DNA from: Actinomycetes bacterium
GTDB taxonomy: Bacteria > Actinomycetota > Acidimicrobiia > Acidimicrobiales > Acidimicrobiaceae
Direction of reading: 5' to 3'
DNA length: 63,184 nt
Assembly: GCA_021799875.1 (NCBI GenBank)
Contig: JAJYZP010000006.1
Coordinates: forward strand, 1 to 63,184
The notes under the pieces are model-generated. The model was not told the DNA's origin. It searched no databases and was given only the letters and a program-made list of their open reading frames with translations. Every line of letters starts with the position of its first letter. Position 1 is the first letter of the stretch. This document shows, in pieces, positions 1 to 9,803 of this stretch. The position numbers were made by a program, and so were the translations under genes.

Positions 1-1
1 G

Positions 2-301
2 CTCCGGTTCGGCCATCACGGAGCGAACCACCCGGTTGGTCGAGAGGGAAGCCAGGGTGTGGAGATCACTTCTCAGAACCACAACTATGCGGTTGCTCGT
101 AGCTCGCTGGAGCGGATGGCAATTGACGTGGCAGTAAGTCATGTCAATCTCAATGATGGAGTCGTTGAAGGACTTCGGTATCCGTCTCTCGGAGCTTTTT
201 CAGTCCAGTATCACCCTGAAGCTGGACCAGGCCCTCACGATTCGTATTACCTCTTCGACGATTTTGAAGCTTTGATTCGAGCAGGAGTGCCGCATGCCTA
301 A
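2..301 (+). CDS. carA: Carbamoyl-phosphate synthase small subunit, C-terminal part
   Basis: This is the C-terminal end of the glutaminase subunit that hands ammonia to CarB for carbamoyl phosphate (pyrimidine and arginine synthesis). The frame is open from base 2, so the gene starts before the window. Visible are [18 protein letters not shown] and [13 protein letters not shown]; the His-x-Glu of YHPEA is the class I glutamine amidotransferase catalytic His/Glu pair. The nucleophile Cys lies upstream, outside the window. The stop codon overlaps the carB start by 8 bases, which implies co-translation. Identity is secure. Confidence 0.95.
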   Translation, partial: LRFGHHGANHPVGREGSQGVEITSQNHNYAVARSSLERMAIDVAVSHVNLNDGVVEGLRYPSLGAFSVQYHPEAGPGPHDSYYLFDDFEALIRAGVPHA

Positions 302-3300
302 ACGGGTGGATCTTCGATCCGTGTTAGTGATTGGCTCCGGGCCAATCGTCATTGGACAGGCGTGCGAGTTCGATTACTCAGGCGTACAGGCCTGCCGGGT
401 TCTCCGAGAGGAAGGTGTTCGAGTTATTCTGGCGAACTCGAATCCGGCAACGATTATGACGGACCCGGAGTTCGCTGACTCGACGTACATCGAGCCGCTC
501 GATGTAGCGGTGCTCGAAGCGATTATCGCGAAGGAACGGCCCGATGCGGTCTTAGCGACGCTCGGTGGGCAGACTGCGCTTAACTTGGCGATTCAACTGA
601 GCGAGGCGGGTGTGCTAGAGCGTTACAACACTCGACTGATCGGAGCGAATGAAGAGGCCATTCGGACCGCCGAGAATAGAGATTCTTTCAAGACGGCGAT
701 GGAGAGTATTGGTCTTCACACACCTCTGTCTGGCATGGCTCACTCCTATGAGGAGGCTCGTGCTATTGCGGAGAGGATCGGGTTTCCTCTCATGCTTCGA
801 CCCTCCTTCATCCTTGGTGGTGCGGGAACGGGGATTGTGGACAACGTTGCTGCATTTGAAGACATGGTCCTCAGCGGACTACGAGCCTCCCCTGTAGGTG
901 AGGTCTTGGTCGAGCAATCGATTGCCGGATGGAAAGAGTACGAGCTCGAAGTCATGCGTGATTCGGCCGACAACTGTGTCGTTGTGTGCTCGATTGAGAA
1001 CTTTGATCCGATGGGGGTTCACACTGGAGACTCCATTACTGTCGCACCTGCTCAGACGTTGACCGATCTCGAGTACCAGCGTCTTCGGGATGCAGCCTTT
1101 GCCTGTATTCGTAAAATTGGAGTGGAAACTGGAGGGTCGAATATTCAATTTGCCGTGAACCCGAGAAACGGGGACACGGTCGTCATCGAGATGAACCCTC
1201 GCGTCTCTCGGTCTTCTGCATTAGCTTCAAAGGCGACGGGTTTTCCAATTGCGAAGATTGCGACGAAGCTTGCTCTGGGCTATACCCTCCCTGAGATTGA
1301 GAACGATATTACCAAAGTAACTCCGGCGAGCTTCGAGCCGACGATCGATTACGTCGTGACGAAGGTCCCGCGATGGGTCTTTGAGAAGTTCCCAGGAGTA
1401 TCTGATCGACTTGGAACGCAGATGCAGTCGGTTGGTGAGGCCATGGGTATTGGGCGGACGTTCCCCGAATCTTTGCAGAAGGCGCTTCGATCGATCGAAC
1501 GGTCCCGGGCAGGACTGAACGCTGACGCACAGGAGCGTAGCGTAGAAGAGCTCTCAGTTGATGAGTTGCTTCGACAGATGGCGCGACCTTCGCCGGAACG
1601 CATCTTTCAGGTCGAGTCGGCACTCCGGAGAGGGGCCTCCGTGGAACAGGTCCATCAGGCCACGGGTATCGATCCTTGGTTTCTGGGGCAGATTGGTCTT
1701 ATCTGTGACTTCCGAGTGAACTTTGGACAGAGACGGCTGCTGAGTGAACTCTCATATGACCTCATGCTTGAGGCAAAGCATCTTGGATTCTCTGATCGTC
1801 AACTGAGCTATCTCTCTGGCCTAGACGAGGCTGAGATTAGGTCACATCGTTCATCGTTAGGTATTGTCTCGGTGTTTAAGTCGGTTGATACCTGTGGCGG
1901 AGAGTTTGAGGCCTTGACGCCGTACTTCTACTCGACGTACGAGGAGGAGTCCGAGACGGTTCCAACTGCGGCGCAAAGAGTTATTATCCTTGGTTCAGGT
2001 CCAAACCGCATTGGGCAGGGGCTGGAGTTCGACTACTGCTGTGTGCATGCGAGTTTCGCTCTTCGAGCCGCGGGTTTTGAGACGGTCATGGTGAACTGTA
2101 ATCCAGAGACGGTCTCAACTGACTACGATACGTCAAACCGGCTCTACATTGAGCCACTCGATCAAGAGTCCGTGTTGGACATCATTGCGCAGGAACAGAA
2201 GGCCCCTGGGGAGCTGCTCGGCGTGATTGTGGCGTTCGGTGGTCAAACACCTCTGAAACTAGCCTCCTCGATCGACCCAAATTTGATCCTCGGGACCTCT
2301 CCGTATGCCATTGATGTCGCTGAAGATCGGAAGAAGTGGGCTGATCTCTGTGGACGGCTCGATATCCCTCAGCCGGCCGGTGCAACGGTGACCTCCTTGG
2401 ACGAGGCGATCGATGTCATTGGTCGCATCGGCTTCCCGGTCCTGGTTCGACCCTCTTACGTCCTTGGTGGTCGAGCTATGGAGATCGTCTACGACGAGAT
2501 TCAGCTTGAGGCTGCGTTTCTGCGGTTGGAGGAGTTGGGGGCGGAGGGGTCGATCTCGGTGGACAGTCCGGTTCTCGTAGATCGCTTCCTCGAGGATGCC
2601 ATCGAGGTCGACGTGGACGCGCTTCGAGATCGTACCGGCGCATTCTACGTCGGCGGGGTTATGGAACACGTTGAAGAGGCGGGTATTCACTCCGGTGATT
2701 CAGCGTGCACTCTCCCCCCTCAGACCCTCTCGCCTGAAACGGTTGAGGTGATCTCTCAGTACACCCAAGCAATCGCCAACGAGCTCGGCGTTGTCGGACT
2801 CATCAACGTTCAGTTTGCTGTGAAGTCCAACCAGGTCTTTGTGATCGAGGCGAATCCTCGTGCATCAAGAACCGTTCCGTTTGTTGCAAAGGCGACCGGG
2901 GTTCCCCTTGCGAAGGTCGCCAGTCTTCTGATGGTCGGTGAGACCCTGGAAGACCTTGGACGTCGCTCTCTCTTCACCCCTCCTGAGCGCATCGATCACG
3001 TGTCAGTGAAAGAGGCCGTGCTCCCGTTTTCACGCTTTCCGACTGCAGATACGTTGTTAGGACCAGAGATGCGATCGACCGGGGAGGTGATGGGGATAGA
3101 CGTGAACTTTCCGCTAGCGTTTGCAAAGAGTCAATTGAGTGCTGGGACGCATCTTCCTACTTCCGGCTCGGTCTTCTTGTCCCTCGCCGATCGAGATAAA
3201 GCTGCCGGTCTCAGCGTTGCGAGGGAGCTCTTAGATCTTGGATTTGAGCTAGCTGCTACTGAGGGGACGGCGAAGTTCCTGGAGCAAGCGGGTATCGAGG

Positions 3301-3641
3301 TACCCGTGGTCGTGGCGAAGGTCTCCTCTGAGAGGGCGGCCGATAGCGAGTCGTCACCGATTGCAGACTCCGATCATCGTTTTGTCGATGCAGTGGAGTT
3401 GATAGCCTCTGGTGCCGTTGGCCTGGTGATCAACACCCCTCGTGGCTCTGGACCGAGAGCGGACGGATATCGGATTCGGACAACGGCGCAGCGCAGTGGG
3501 GTGGCGTGTTTGACGACCGTTGCGGCTGCTAGGGCCGTGGTCTCTGGTCTGCGTCAGACGATCGGACATCCTATGACCGTACGGTCTCTGCAGAGCTACC
3601 ATCTCGAGCTTGTCGATGGTCAATTAGACCGGTCTCGGTGA
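294..3641 (+). CDS. carB: Carbamoyl-phosphate synthase large subunit
   Basis: The 1115-residue protein makes carbamoyl phosphate from bicarbonate, ATP and ammonia passed on by CarA. It has the duplicated CarB architecture: an N-terminal half opening with [20 protein letters not shown] (about residue 10) and a second half opening with [19 protein letters not shown] (about residue 563), each followed by an ATP-grasp domain ([18 protein letters not shown] and [18 protein letters not shown]). The last roughly 150 residues are the MGS-like regulatory domain ([14 protein letters not shown]). Length is normal. It overlaps carA by 8 bases and pyrD by 4 (GTGA), so all three are probably one transcript. 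Confidence 0.97.
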   Translation: MPKRVDLRSVLVIGSGPIVIGQACEFDYSGVQACRVLREEGVRVILANSNPATIMTDPEFADSTYIEPLDVAVLEAIIAKERPDAVLATLGGQTALNLAIQLSEAGVLERYNTRLIGANEEAIRTAENRDSFKTAMESIGLHTPLSGMAHSYEEARAIAERIGFPLMLRPSFILGGAGTGIVDNVAAFEDMVLSGLRASPVGEVLVEQSIAGWKEYELEVMRDSADNCVVVCSIENFDPMGVHTGDSITVAPAQTLTDLEYQRLRDAAFACIRKIGVETGGSNIQFAVNPRNGDTVVIEMNPRVSRSSALASKATGFPIAKIATKLALGYTLPEIENDITKVTPASFEPTIDYVVTKVPRWVFEKFPGVSDRLGTQMQSVGEAMGIGRTFPESLQKALRSIERSRAGLNADAQERSVEELSVDELLRQMARPSPERIFQVESALRRGASVEQVHQATGIDPWFLGQIGLICDFRVNFGQRRLLSELSYDLMLEAKHLGFSDRQLSYLSGLDEAEIRSHRSSLGIVSVFKSVDTCGGEFEALTPYFYSTYEEESETVPTAAQRVIILGSGPNRIGQGLEFDYCCVHASFALRAAGFETVMVNCNPETVSTDYDTSNRLYIEPLDQESVLDIIAQEQKAPGELLGVIVAFGGQTPLKLASSIDPNLILGTSPYAIDVAEDRKKWADLCGRLDIPQPAGATVTSLDEAIDVIGRIGFPVLVRPSYVLGGRAMEIVYDEIQLEAAFLRLEELGAEGSISVDSPVLVDRFLEDAIEVDVDALRDRTGAFYVGGVMEHVEEAGIHSGDSACTLPPQTLSPETVEVISQYTQAIANELGVVGLINVQFAVKSNQVFVIEANPRASRTVPFVAKATGVPLAKVASLLMVGETLEDLGRRSLFTPPERIDHVSVKEAVLPFSRFPTADTLLGPEMRSTGEVMGIDVNFPLAFAKSQLSAGTHLPTSGSVFLSLADRDKAAGLSVARELLDLGFELAATEGTAKFLEQAGIEVPVVVAKVSSERAADSESSPIADSDHRFVDAVELIASGAVGLVINTPRGSGPRADGYRIRTTAQRSGVACLTTVAAARAVVSGLRQTIGHPMTVRSLQSYHLELVDGQLDRSR

Positions 3642-4588
3642 CGCCGGTCATGGGTTCGTCGCTGGCCGCTTGTGTGTTTGGGACGACTCTGAACTCTCCC
3701 ATCCTCACTGCAGCCGGAACCTCTGGATTCGGAGCAGAGCTTTCCGCTTTTGGTGACCTTAGAGAGTTGGGAGCGGTAACGGTCAAGTCGTTGGCTCATT
3801 TCGAGCATCACGGAAATCCAGGACCAAGGGTATGGCCAGTGCATGGAGCCATGCTCAATGCCGTTGGACTCTCCGGGCCGGGTATCGAGCGTTGGAAACG
3901 AGAGTACCTTCCTGCTCTGCGGTCTAGCCGGGCGACCGTCATCGTGAGTATCTGGGGCCGTTCAAACGATGATTATGCACGAGCTGCGAGTGAATTAGCG
4001 GCGGTTGCTGAAGATCTTACGGCTTTGGAGATCAACGTTTCATGTCCGAATACTGAGCGTGCGGGAGAGATGTTTGGACACGATCCCGAGATGACCGGCC
4101 GCGTCGTGAGATCTGTGGTAAAGGAGATCGATCTTGCCCTCAGCGTCAAGCTCTCACCAAACACCGATCGATATCTCGATGTGGCACAAGCCGCTCTGAG
4201 CGGTGGTGCCCGAACCCTGGTGGTGGCAAATACCTATCTCGCTCAGGCTCTCAACCCTCGAACCGGACGAGGCGTACTAGGTTCTGCAATTGGTGGTGGC
4301 CTCTCAGGGCGATCGATCTTCCCGTTGACCTTGAGGATGGTTCAAGAGGTTCGTGAACGATTCCCAGAGGTTGAGATTATCGGGAGCGGTGGCGTCAATG
4401 GGGTGCAATCTGTCCTTGATCTCCTTCGCTGCGGAGCGGATGCAGTCTCGATAGGAACCTTGAACTTTGTGGATCCGAGATTGGTTTTTGCGATCGCACG
4501 CGAACTTCGCAGCTATGCGGATCGTAGCAACGTTGGTTCGGTTGCGGAGCTTCAAGCCCGCTTTCAACACGCTCGTGGATGCGATTGA
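3638..4588 (+). CDS. pyrD: Dihydroorotate dehydrogenase, class 1
   Basis: An FMN enzyme that oxidises dihydroorotate to orotate. The motif INVSCPNTE carries a Cys (about residue 136) as catalytic base, which marks class 1; class 2 membrane enzymes have Ser there. Other family motifs are TAAGTSGFG near the N-terminus, SVKLSP and the flavin-binding GSGGV near residue 250. At 316 residues it fits the cytosolic type. The GTG start overlaps the carB stop (GTGA); an ATG 12 bases later is an alternative. Class 1B enzymes use a PyrK electron-transfer partner, but no pyrK lies next to this gene. Confidence 0.92.
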   Translation: MTPVMGSSLAACVFGTTLNSPILTAAGTSGFGAELSAFGDLRELGAVTVKSLAHFEHHGNPGPRVWPVHGAMLNAVGLSGPGIERWKREYLPALRSSRATVIVSIWGRSNDDYARAASELAAVAEDLTALEINVSCPNTERAGEMFGHDPEMTGRVVRSVVKEIDLALSVKLSPNTDRYLDVAQAALSGGARTLVVANTYLAQALNPRTGRGVLGSAIGGGLSGRSIFPLTLRMVQEVRERFPEVEIIGSGGVNGVQSVLDLLRCGADAVSIGTLNFVDPRLVFAIARELRSYADRSNVGSVAELQARFQHARGCD

Positions 4589-4706
4589 TCTTCATTGGAG
4601 CTAGCGAGGCGGTAGTCTCACAGTCAGACATAGGCTTGTCGAGTTTCTTGGACGCTTGCACCACGCGACTTGTGGTGGCGAGAGTTATCGTGAAGGTGGG
4701 TGGAGT

Positions 4707-5411
4707 ATGCAACGATCTTTTGAAGAAGTGCGAAGCAAGCTAGCGTTGGCACTCGACGTCGACGACCTTGTAGTTGCGACTCGTCTAGCGAGACAGCTCG
4801 GCACCTACTTCTCGACTATCAAAGTCGGACTAGAGCTTTTCTGTGCGACCGGTCCGGAATCTGTGGGAGCTCTCTCGAATCTTGGCTACGACCTCTTCCT
4901 TGACGTGAAGCTGCACGACATCCCGACCACTGTTCAGAAGGCCTCCAAGGTCCTTGGTGGACTCGGTGCGCGCTACATCACTCTCCACGCCTTTGGCGGA
5001 GTGGAGATGCTACGTGCGGGCGTAGAGGGCCTCTCCGAAGGGGCTGCCGAGGCAGGAGCGACACCTCCGACGGCACTTGCTGTCACTATTTTGACCTCGG
5101 ATGGCGGTGCACCTGAACACATTCTTCCGGCGCGCCTTGACCTCGCGCTGAGGGCCGGCTGCGGCGGGTATGTCTGCGCTGCCTCCGATCTCGTCGTCGC
5201 GAAACGTTTGGCACCGGACCTCTTTGGTGTCGTTGCGGGCATTCGTCCAGTGGGTGCGGAGAGGCACGACCAGACTCGTGCTGCAACACCGCAAGAGGCC
5301 TATGACAACGGAGCTGACTTGATGGTGATCGGTCGAGCGGTCACTGGTGCGGCGGATCCTGTGGCTGCCGCAGAGGCAATCTTCACGTCGCTCGTGATCG
5401 GTAATTCGTAA
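4707..5411 (+). CDS. pyrF: Orotidine 5'-phosphate decarboxylase
   Basis: Decarboxylates OMP to UMP, the last step of UMP synthesis. The motif LDVKLHDIPTTV holds the Asp-x-Lys-x-x-Asp catalytic array; ALALDVDD near the start and VVAGIRPVG near the end are also typical. I chose ATG 4707 because homologues begin just before the LALALD strand and GAAGG lies 10 bases upstream. The frame is open back to 4656, which would add 17 residues without family resemblance. It is the third pyrimidine gene in a row, about 120 bases after pyrD. Confidence 0.93.
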   Translation: MQRSFEEVRSKLALALDVDDLVVATRLARQLGTYFSTIKVGLELFCATGPESVGALSNLGYDLFLDVKLHDIPTTVQKASKVLGGLGARYITLHAFGGVEMLRAGVEGLSEGAAEAGATPPTALAVTILTSDGGAPEHILPARLDLALRAGCGGYVCAASDLVVAKRLAPDLFGVVAGIRPVGAERHDQTRAATPQEAYDNGADLMVIGRAVTGAADPVAAAEAIFTSLVIGNS

Positions 5412-5472
5412 GATCTTAGAAAATATCGCAATTAGTTGGGCAAAAATGGTCGCGATACACCGAGTTCTCGGT

Positions 5473-5478
5473 TAACTT
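5473..5478 (+). promoter_or_regulatory. Candidate -10 box for a leaderless mihF transcript
   Basis: TAACTT fits the actinobacterial TANNNT -10 pattern and ends 6 bases before the mihF ATG, so transcription would begin at or next to the start codon. No Shine-Dalgarno sequence lies before that ATG. No convincing -35 box is visible. This is inference from spacing alone. Confidence 0.45.
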
Positions 5479-5484
5479 GCGATT

Positions 5485-5805
5485 ATGCCATTGCCACCAT
5501 CACTATCACCAGAGCAGCGAGCTGCTGCACTTGAAAAGGCCGCTGAGGCCAGAAAGGCTCGTGCCGAACTCAAGGAGAAGCTCAAAATGGGCCATATCAC
5601 CCTTGAGTCACTGCTTGAGCGAGCGTCACAGGAAGAGCTTGTCGGGAAGATGAAGGTTGTCTCGGTCTTAGAGTCGCTTCCGGGGATCGGCAAGGTCAAA
5701 GCCCGTAAGGTTATGGAAGAGATCGGAGTCGCTGAGACTCGACGACTTCAGGGTCTCGGAGCTAACCAGCGGGAGCGCCTCGTCAAAGAGATCGCAAAAC
5801 CCTGA
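5485..5805 (+). CDS. mihF: Integration host factor, actinobacterial type
   Basis: A 106-residue nucleoid protein of the mycobacterial integration host factor family, unrelated to the HU-like IHF of proteobacteria. The N-terminal helix is charged and Ala-rich (SPEQRAAALEKAAEARKARA). The core is a helix-hairpin-helix-like DNA-binding part (VVSVLESLPGIGKVKARKVM, then VAETRRLQGLGANQRERL). The mihF-gmk-rpoZ order is conserved in actinomycetes. Its stop codon overlaps the proposed gmk start (CTGA). It probably has its own promoter, since 73 bases and a -10-like box separate it from pyrF. Confidence 0.95.
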   Translation: MPLPPSLSPEQRAAALEKAAEARKARAELKEKLKMGHITLESLLERASQEELVGKMKVVSVLESLPGIGKVKARKVMEEIGVAETRRLQGLGANQRERLVKEIAKP

Positions 5806-6356
5806 TCTTTGTCCTCTGTGGTCCGGGAGGGGTAGGGAAGGGATCGATCGCCCGTGGGCTGGTTGGTCGACTCGACAACCTTGTTCTCTCCCGTTCTTGG
5901 ACGACGAGGCCTCGTCGTCCAAGTGAGTCAGACAGTGACTATCGATTTTCGACGCATCAGGAGTTTGAGAGCGCTATTGCGGAAGGTCTCTTCTTGGAGT
6001 GGGCGCGTTTTAATGGTGAGTACTACGGGACTCCGAAGCCGACCAATCAGACCGGTCGTGATCTGCTGTTGGAGATAGATGCGCAGGGCGCCCACTCCAT
6101 TCGATCTCTTGACCGTGAGGCCGTGATTTTTGTGGTTGTCGCTCCGGACGACGAAGAGCTTCGTGCAAGAATGCGGTCTCGAGGCGATGCTGCGGATCAA
6201 ATCGAACGTCGCATTCAGCTCTCACATGAAGAGGTCGCCCTTGCTCGACAGGTGAGTGACTTCGAAGTTGTCAATACTGATCTTGACGAAGCCATCGAGT
6301 TTGTGGCAGCTACAATAGAGCAGTGTCGTTCTTCTCGTGGACGTAGCAGTCTCTGA
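5802..6356 (+). CDS. gmk: Guanylate kinase, with an apparent CTG start
   Basis: Phosphorylates GMP to GDP. Read from CTG 5802 the protein is 184 residues, normal for the family, and begins M-I-F-V-L-C followed by the P-loop GPGGVGKGS (residues 7-15). SRSWTTRPRRPSESDSDY (about 35-52) and FLEWARFNGEYYGTP are the GMP-binding segments. The first in-frame ATG (5994) would delete the P-loop. The frame is closed by a TAA at 5763, and no ATG, GTG or TTG lies between that stop and the P-loop, so CTG 5802, overlapping the mihF stop as CTGA, is the best start. AAAGAG lies 11 bases upstream. Confidence 0.9.
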   Translation: MIFVLCGPGGVGKGSIARGLVGRLDNLVLSRSWTTRPRRPSESDSDYRFSTHQEFESAIAEGLFLEWARFNGEYYGTPKPTNQTGRDLLLEIDAQGAHSIRSLDREAVIFVVVAPDDEELRARMRSRGDAADQIERRIQLSHEEVALARQVSDFEVVNTDLDEAIEFVAATIEQCRSSRGRSSL

Positions 6357-6405
6357 GAAGCTTCGATAATTCCCGTTTGAGGGTTAGATCAACTGAGGAG
6401 CTTGT

Positions 6406-6675
6406 GTGCCAGATAATCGATCGATGATGTCCCCCCAGGTCGAGGCGCTGCTCGAGCGGGCCGGTTCAAAGTTTACTCTCGTCTCGTTGTCGGCTCGGAG
6501 AGCTCGACAGCTCAATGACTACGAGTCGCACCTGGGCGATGGCCTTGGATCGATCGTGCCTCCGCAGGTTCCATATTTCCCGTCGACGAAGTCGCTCTCA
6601 CTCTCATTCGAGGAGATCGCTCAAGGCAAGATAGTCCCTGAGCAGATCGAAGAGGAACCAGTCGAGGCAGAGTAG
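6406..6675 (+). CDS. rpoZ: RNA polymerase omega subunit
   Basis: An 89-residue omega subunit that helps assemble and stabilise RNA polymerase. KFTLVSLSARRARQLNDY matches the conserved omega core that contacts beta prime, and LSFEEIAQGKI is the usual second helix. The GTG start has GAGGAG 5 bases upstream. Position between gmk and coaBC is the standard actinobacterial arrangement. Confidence 0.93.
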   Translation: MPDNRSMMSPQVEALLERAGSKFTLVSLSARRARQLNDYESHLGDGLGSIVPPQVPYFPSTKSLSLSFEEIAQGKIVPEQIEEEPVEAE

Positions 6676-6688
6676 ATCGATTCCACTG

Positions 6689-7897
6689 GTGGACGCCAAG
6701 GAATCGCCGCGCATTGTACTGTGCGTTGGTGGGGGAATCGCAGCGTATAAGTCGATCGAGGTGCTGCGCAGGTTGGTCGATAGTGGCTACCACGTTGTGC
6801 CGGTTCTCAGCGCTGCTGCTCGGCGGTTTGTGGGTGAGCTCACTTTCTCTGCGCTCGGGTCAGAGCCAGCGAAGATCGACCTTTTTGATGATACTGACCC
6901 AATCCCTCATACCCACTTGGGTCGGTCGGCCGACCTCGTTGTGGTCGCCCCGGCCACTGCGGATCTCATCTCGAAGATCGCGCATGGATCCGCAGATGAT
7001 CTCGTCAGTGCGACACTACTCGCGACTAGGGCCCCAATCGTCGTAGCACCCGCCATGCACGATGAGATGTGGTCGAATCCAGCGGTGAGGCGCAATATTT
7101 CAATGCTCCGCAACGATGGGATCTTTGTTGTTGATCCATCGGAGGGACGATTGGCAGGAGGGGATCATGGGAACGGTCGGATGGCCGAACCTTGGGTCAT
7201 CGCTTCCTATGCCCGATCGATCTTGTCACCTCGGCGGGTCGACCTTCGCTCCCGTCGAATCTTGGTTACTGCGGGAGGGACGCGAGAGGCGATCGATCCG
7301 GTTCGATTCGTTGGGAACTCGTCCTCCGGTAAGCAGGGTTTTGCCTTGGCCAGCGTGGCCGCCGCATGGGGTGCGGAGGTCGAGTTGGTCTCCACGGTAG
7401 ATGGGCTAGCTGGGTTCCCAGGTATCTCGGTGACCAAGGTCGTCTCGGCTTCAGAGATGCACGAGGCGACCTTGGATCTCGTTAGCGAGATGGATATTGT
7501 TCTCATGGCTGCGGCGGTGGCAGATTTTCGACCCTCACAGAGCGCTACGGAAAAGTTTAAGCGTGAAGGACGATCGGAGTGGCACGTCGATCTCGTGGCC
7601 AACGATGATATCTTGGCAGACTTAGTTCGAAGACGTCGAGATGGAAGCGTGGTGGTTGGTTTTGCGGCAGAGACCAGCGATCTCGTCGAGCATGCCCAGG
7701 AGAAGCTACAACGGAAGCAACTTGACATGATTGTAGCGAACGACGTGAGCGTTGAGGGAGCCGGTTTCGACGGCGACACGAACGTTGTGGTGATAGTGAC
7801 CGCCGATGGTTCCCGGGCCGACCTGCCGAAACTCGAGAAGTCCACCGTTGCTGAATATGTCTTGGAGAAGGCTTACAGCCTCTTGCCATCTCGTTGA
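6689..7897 (+). CDS. coaBC: Bifunctional phosphopantothenoylcysteine decarboxylase / phosphopantothenate-cysteine ligase
   Basis: Performs two steps of coenzyme A synthesis. The N-terminal CoaC flavoprotein (about residues 1-180) shows VGGGIAAYKS and PAMHDEMW. The C-terminal CoaB ligase (about 185-402) shows VTAGGTREAIDPVRFVGN and SSSGKQG. The CoaC clamp reads RLAGGDHGNGRM: the Cys of the enterobacterial ACGD motif is Gly here. Actinobacterial homologues are known to vary at this site, so activity is still expected. The GTG start lies 13 bases after rpoZ. Length is normal. Confidence 0.94.
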   Translation: MDAKESPRIVLCVGGGIAAYKSIEVLRRLVDSGYHVVPVLSAAARRFVGELTFSALGSEPAKIDLFDDTDPIPHTHLGRSADLVVVAPATADLISKIAHGSADDLVSATLLATRAPIVVAPAMHDEMWSNPAVRRNISMLRNDGIFVVDPSEGRLAGGDHGNGRMAEPWVIASYARSILSPRRVDLRSRRILVTAGGTREAIDPVRFVGNSSSGKQGFALASVAAAWGAEVELVSTVDGLAGFPGISVTKVVSASEMHEATLDLVSEMDIVLMAAAVADFRPSQSATEKFKREGRSEWHVDLVANDDILADLVRRRRDGSVVVGFAAETSDLVEHAQEKLQRKQLDMIVANDVSVEGAGFDGDTNVVVIVTADGSRADLPKLEKSTVAEYVLEKAYSLLPSR

Positions 7898-8559
7898 TCG
7901 GATCGCTCTGGACCGGCTGTGACGAGAGGGTCTTGCGTCGGCATTTGGACTTAACCTCTGGTGAGCACCTAGGCATCTCAAAGTCGGTGAAAGCTTCTGC
8001 GGAACGAAACCGTTGGGAGATCGCAGAAGAGACCGAACGTGACCATCGAGTTGGGCCTTGAGCACTCCCAGTCGGGACCAGGAGTGGCGATCGTCTAGAC
8101 AGACGCAGTATCTCGGTTCGTTGTCGCTGACATCAGCCAAGAGTGCGATGCGGTGAAGGCGCTGACGATGTGTGGGCAGATCTCGACCGAGCACTCTGTG
8201 ACAGGGGTCCCCATGAGAGTTCTCAAGGTCAGCGTTCGCAGGCTGGTTAGCCACTGTCGTGCACTCTCTTGCATGAGTGAACACATGGCGGTGATGTCGA
8301 TCGGCGGGGGGTGGCGCTGCCGTTGCGAGACCCAAAGGGTGAAGCGGGGTGAGCGTTTCGCCAATCGCTCTGAGGGGCTGGGAGTGCAGCTCGATCTTGC
8401 AGTTTTCGTGGTCTTCTCAGTCCTTCAGTCATCTGGGCTGCGTGTCGTGAATGCGAGCAGGTCGGAATCGTTGGAAACATCAGCTCCCAACGGATCCGAT
8501 CCTCGATGTGGTCGAAGGGTCACTAGTGTGATCAGTGCAGTTCGAGAGGGAGTTTCACC
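7898..8559 (+). other. 662-base gap upstream of metK, no supported gene
   Basis: Long frames exist on both strands, but none resembles a known family or looks like real coding sequence. One, 8153-8563 (+), ends with its TGA inside the metK ATG (ATGA), which may be chance. I looked for the SAM-I/SAM-IV riboswitch core and did not find it. The stretch could be a long metK leader, an unknown regulatory RNA or a decayed gene. Confidence 0.5.
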
Positions 8560-9756
8560 ATGACGACACGTTTTACCTTTACCTCTGAGTCGGTAACAGA
8601 GGGCCATCCGGACAAGATGGCCGACCAGATCTCCGATGCAATCCTCGATGAGATCTTGACTCAGGACCCCAATGGTCGAGTAGCGTGTGAGACGCTGCTA
8701 ACGACTGGGCTGGTAGTCGTCGCCGGCGAAATTTCGACCTCGGGGTACGTCGAGATACCGCGCATCGTTCGTCGGACAATCTGCGATATTGGTTACGACC
8801 GAGAAGACTATGGCTTCGATGGACATACGTGTGGCGTGATCGTCTCCTTAGATGAGCAGTCGCCCGATATTGCCCAGGGGGTCTCAGGCTCCTTTGAGTC
8901 TCGACGGGGCGGATCAGAGAGCGATGACCTCTCGCAGCTCGGGGCGGGTGATCAAGGAATGATGTTCGGTTTTGCATGTGATGAGACTCCGGATCTCATG
9001 CCACTACCCATCTGGCTCGCGCATCGCTTATCTCAGCGGCTTTCGGAGGTTCGTCGTGCAGGTGTGTTACCCTACTTGCGGCCCGACGGTAAGACGCAGG
9101 TCAGCGTCGAGTACGAGGGTCATACCCCGAAGCGACTCAAGACCGTCTTGATCTCGACCCAGCATCAGCCTGGGATCGATCTTCAAACGCTCCTCCTTCC
9201 AGATCTGAAAGATGCGGTGATCACCCCGATGATCCCGGCCGGGCTAGAGATCGAAGGCATGGAGATACTCGCTAACCCAACTGGACGTTTTGAGCTTGGA
9301 GGTCCGCACGCCGATGCTGGTCTGACCGGTCGCAAGATCATCGTCGACACCTACGGTGGTTCTGCACGACATGGTGGTGGAGCATTCTCGGGCAAGGACC
9401 CATCGAAGGTAGATCGATCTGGAGCGTACGCCGCGCGCTGGGTCGCTAAGCATATTGTCGCTTCCGGGGCAGCGAGACGATGTGAGATTCAGGTCGCCTA
9501 CGCTATTGGGGTTGCGCATCCAGTCTCGATTATGGTCGATACCTTTGGCACCGAGACCGTCGATCCAAATGCAATCGAACGAGCGGTTCGAGAAGTCTTT
9601 GATCTCCGACCGGCAGCCATTATCAACGACTTGAATCTGCGTCGCCCGATCTACCGGCGTACCGCAGCGTACGGTCATTTTGGACGCCAGGACAAGGGTT
9701 TCACTTGGGAAGAGCTCTCGAGGCTGGGCGATGTACGCTCTGCCCTCTCGCTCTGA
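8560..9756 (+). CDS. metK: S-adenosylmethionine synthetase
   Basis: Makes SAM from methionine and ATP. The 398-residue protein has all family motifs: [19 protein letters not shown] near residue 10, [16 protein letters not shown] near residue 128, and the glycine-rich loop [16 protein letters not shown] near residue 270. ATG 8560 has GAGAGGGAG about 7 bases upstream. The gene sits between coaBC and priA, as in other actinomycetes, but behind an unusually long gap. Confidence 0.97.
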   Translation: MTTRFTFTSESVTEGHPDKMADQISDAILDEILTQDPNGRVACETLLTTGLVVVAGEISTSGYVEIPRIVRRTICDIGYDREDYGFDGHTCGVIVSLDEQSPDIAQGVSGSFESRRGGSESDDLSQLGAGDQGMMFGFACDETPDLMPLPIWLAHRLSQRLSEVRRAGVLPYLRPDGKTQVSVEYEGHTPKRLKTVLISTQHQPGIDLQTLLLPDLKDAVITPMIPAGLEIEGMEILANPTGRFELGGPHADAGLTGRKIIVDTYGGSARHGGGAFSGKDPSKVDRSGAYAARWVAKHIVASGAARRCEIQVAYAIGVAHPVSIMVDTFGTETVDPNAIERAVREVFDLRPAAIINDLNLRRPIYRRTAAYGHFGRQDKGFTWEELSRLGDVRSALSL

Positions 9757-9803
9757 GAGATGGCTGGAGCGCTAACGATACGGCTGGGACTTAGGCTGTC
9801 TCC

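Noticed and set aside
5994-6356. A short gmk starting at ATG 5994
   Set aside because: It would lack the P-loop and the GMP-binding loop, which are intact upstream in the same frame.
8153-8563. A 136-codon frame ending inside the metK ATG
   Set aside because: No family resemblance and a Ser/Arg/Cys-rich composition unlike the neighbouring proteins. The ATGA overlap alone is weak evidence.
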